A stretch of 64,000 nt of DNA from Callorhinus ursinus (lineage: Eukaryota; Chordata; Mammalia; Carnivora; Otariidae): assembly GCF_003265705.1 (NCBI RefSeq), contig NW_020312903.1, positions 24,720,107 to 24,784,106 on the forward strand, given 5' to 3'. The notes beneath the pieces are model-generated. The model was not told the DNA's origin. It made no database searches and worked only from the letters and a program-made list of their open reading frames with translations. Of the stretch, positions 63,996-64,000 are shown one piece after another; within the stretch, counting starts at the first letter, position 1; each line of letters opens with the position of its first letter. A program made the translations under genes and the position numbers.

Positions 63996-64000
63996 TAGAC

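Larger units (their letters stand above)
38109..64000 (-). other. NAV3: NAV3 intron, at least 25.9 kb, runs off right edge
   Basis: Begins upstream of the WDDSSS exon. It contains most of the large repeats of the window, including the 4.2-kb L1. I read the minus strand for NAV3-like Ser-rich segments with splice sites and found none, but a small exon could be missed by eye. Confidence 0.75.

Noticed and set aside
1..64000. CRISPR array, operon, phage or bacterial defence system
   Set aside because: No spaced direct-repeat array, ribosome-binding sites or compact coding. All signals are those of a mammalian gene interior.

Overview
This is a vertebrate nuclear genomic window from a carnivoran mammal. 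It contains one protein-coding gene, on the minus strand, whose exons are separated by AT-rich introns full of interspersed repeats. The lineage call rests on at least a dozen tRNA-derived CAN-SINE copies, with heads like 'gcctgggtggctcagt', internal GA/CT-rich runs and A-rich tails. Their consensus-like text ('gggctccctgctcagcg', 'cctgcttctccctct') resembles the arctoid type (bear, pinniped, mustelid) as I remember it, more than the young dog or cat SINE subfamilies. The species is not determined.

The gene is NAV3 (neuron navigator 3), a large microtubule plus-end-associated cytoskeletal protein of neurons. Eleven consecutive internal coding exons were found by reading the reverse strand, in transcript order: 38108-37976, 37329-37059, 36117-35409, 33364-32876, 28519-28478, 27063-26903, 21124-20936, 17482-17430, 11646-11623, 9194-9117 and 354-271. 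Every junction is GT-AG and the reading frame is continuous through all 11 exons (2,233 nt, about 744 codons) with no stop. They encode the Ser/Thr/Gly-rich, basic central region and the start of the following coiled coil. The N-terminal calponin-homology exons lie to the right of the window and the AAA-type ATPase exons to its left. Three exons are very short (24, 42 and 53 nt); the 24-nt exon sits just before the coiled coil.

Layout: 1-38 kb holds the 11 exons and their introns; 38.1-64 kb is one intron (at least 25.9 kb) with no exon I can recognise. The introns hold CAN-SINEs on both strands, L1 pieces of several ages, probable MIR/L2 and LTR-type relics, and several microsatellites. The largest repeat is a 5'-truncated 4.2-kb L1 at 56097-60345, in the same orientation as NAV3. 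It has a 10-bp target-site duplication and a decayed ORF2.

I see no bacterial-type system, CRISPR array, RNA gene or novel gene cluster. The more unusual signals are structural: a compound repeat at 1924-2124 (46-bp perfect inverted repeat enclosing a 40-bp perfect direct repeat), two L1 insertions with 5' inversion, a SINE with a double A-tail inside one target-site duplication, a SINE nested in a SINE, and the chain of small NAV3 exons.
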